Source of the DNA: Monosporascus cannonballus
Lineage: Eukaryota > Ascomycota > Sordariomycetes > Xylariales
Length of the DNA: 64,000 nucleotides
Assembly: GCA_004154925.1 (NCBI GenBank)
Contig: QJNS01000015.1
Coordinates: 186,001-250,000 of the forward strand
Direction of reading: 5' to 3'
How positions within the stretch are numbered: position 1 is the stretch's first letter; the number at the start of each line of letters is the position of its first letter. Shown here in pieces: positions 62,970 through 64,000 of this stretch. A program made the translations under genes and the position numbers. The notes under the pieces were generated by a model. The model saw only the letters and a program-made list of their open reading frames with translations, did not search any database and had not been told where the DNA came from.

Positions 62970-64000
62970 ATTGACATTTCAAAATTTAAGCCGCGTAGAA
63001 AATTTGGATATATCAATAATTAAAGTGCCAAACTAGCTTAAAAGGTTAGGAATATTTTCGTCTAAAGGGCCAGATTAATTAAAAGGTTCGAAAGTATTTA
63101 CGTTTAGGTGATTAAAAAAACCAAAACCTTAAAAATTCGCAATGTTAAAAAAAGCTTATGTTAATTCCCGAACCGCTAAGGATGTTAAGGACCTTATTAA
63201 ATAATCCCGTGCTAACGGCTTAAGATATAGGCTAAAATGAGGAAATTGCTCGTTATTTAAGGATTAACAATTAATTCGTAAACTTAAACCTTTAAAAGGT
63301 CCGGTACGGATATATATAAATTTAGAGGTTAAAAAGGTAGAAAAATGAATAAATACGGTTAACGGAAAATTAATTATTCTGAAAGAAAATTGGTTAAAAC
63401 CAATATAATGGAACTGTTTGCGTACGCAAATATATGGGAAAATTTAATTGATTTTTAAATATTTATACGTTTATACCAAATCCTATACCCAGTTTTCCAG
63501 GTTTTATATCTCCGATCCGATAAAAGCGATTTTAAAGCTGTATACTTAATTAAGGTCAATAATAAAGCGAAAATAAAAACAGACAGATTGAACGATATTT
63601 AGAAAATAAACGTTACCTTATAAAACGATTTCTATAATAAGTTAACCGATTAAAACATTACGGCTTATTAAACGAATAATAAGCGCGATAAAAAACAAGG
63701 TTACTGTTAAAAGTACTTATAACAAAATTAAAAAACATAAGGATCCCGCTAATTTAATTTAAATTTACGAAATTAATCAGAAAAATATTAATAATAAAAT
63801 TAATAACGTAAAAAGCTACGTTATTTTTAACAATAAAAGCATAATAAGGGTCCAAATTAATTAAATTAAGGCGGGTTTTACCACCGTTTTGGGCGATATT
63901 ACAAATTTGGTCGAAAATTGCAACGTTAAAACGGAACTTATACTTTCGTTAATGAAGAATTAATATAGAAATACGAAAAGAAATACCGAAAATCATTAGG
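62970..64000 (+). pseudogene. Ty1/copia-like gag-pre-integrase and integrase relic
   Basis: The plus strand at about 62,992-63,045 reads RRKFGYIN, then SAKLA, resembling the HRRFGHI...KL pre-integrase motif of copia pol, with stops at Gln codons. About 63,180-63,330 may hold the zinc-binding CxxC half. Around 63,500-63,560 YLRSDKSDFKAVYL resembles the integrase RSDxGGEF core. Continuation beyond 64,000 is expected (RT, RNase H, 3' LTR). It is inactivated. Confidence 0.55.

Overview
The window looks like nuclear DNA of a filamentous ascomycete (Pezizomycotina), most likely a Sordariomycete. Three spliced genes show this. They have short introns (62-141 nt) with GTAAGT/GTATGT-like donors and TACTAAC/TTAAC-like branch sites. 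They encode a fungal Zn(II)2Cys6 regulator of the AmyR/COL-26/BglR type, a secreted RNase T2 and the SNARE Ykt6. The rest is extremely AT-rich DNA full of retroelement relics whose coding frames are broken in the C-to-T/G-to-A pattern of repeat-induced point mutation (RIP). The genome therefore appears to be two-compartment: GC-balanced genic blocks and AT-rich, gene-empty blocks.

Layout. 1-6,900 is GC-balanced. It holds the regulator (complement of 309-2741, four exons), a 2.9 kb intergenic stretch, and RNase T2 (complement of 5614-6646, three exons). At about 6,903 the composition changes abruptly. 6,903-26,090 is an AT-rich block with no intact gene. It holds decayed repeats, a gag/LTR relic, a dispersed element with a 13-bp tandem repeat, and a small GC-richer islet with a 164-bp solo LTR. 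26,100-27,490 is a GC-balanced island carrying one intact gene, YKT6 (complement of 26110-26842). 27,490-46,317 is a nest of chromodomain-containing Ty3/gypsy elements (chromoviruses): element A (+ strand, 27880-34576, TSD TAAAC) sits in an unclassified repeat, and element B (- strand, 36228-42938, TSD CATGA) sits in the reverse transcriptase of a third, truncated copy, C. 46,318-64,000 is again AT-rich and holds another gypsy pol relic, a dead Tc1/mariner transposase and a Ty1/copia-like integrase region that runs off the right edge.

The three genes do not form a pathway. They are neighbours around a large transposon-derived block. The regulator probably controls starch, maltose or beta-glucosidase genes elsewhere. 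RNase T2 is a secreted or vacuolar nuclease. Ykt6 is a general membrane-fusion SNARE, and its survival between heavily mutated blocks is the most striking feature here. Exon borders were deduced by eye from splice signals and family conservation; no search or alignment program was run.
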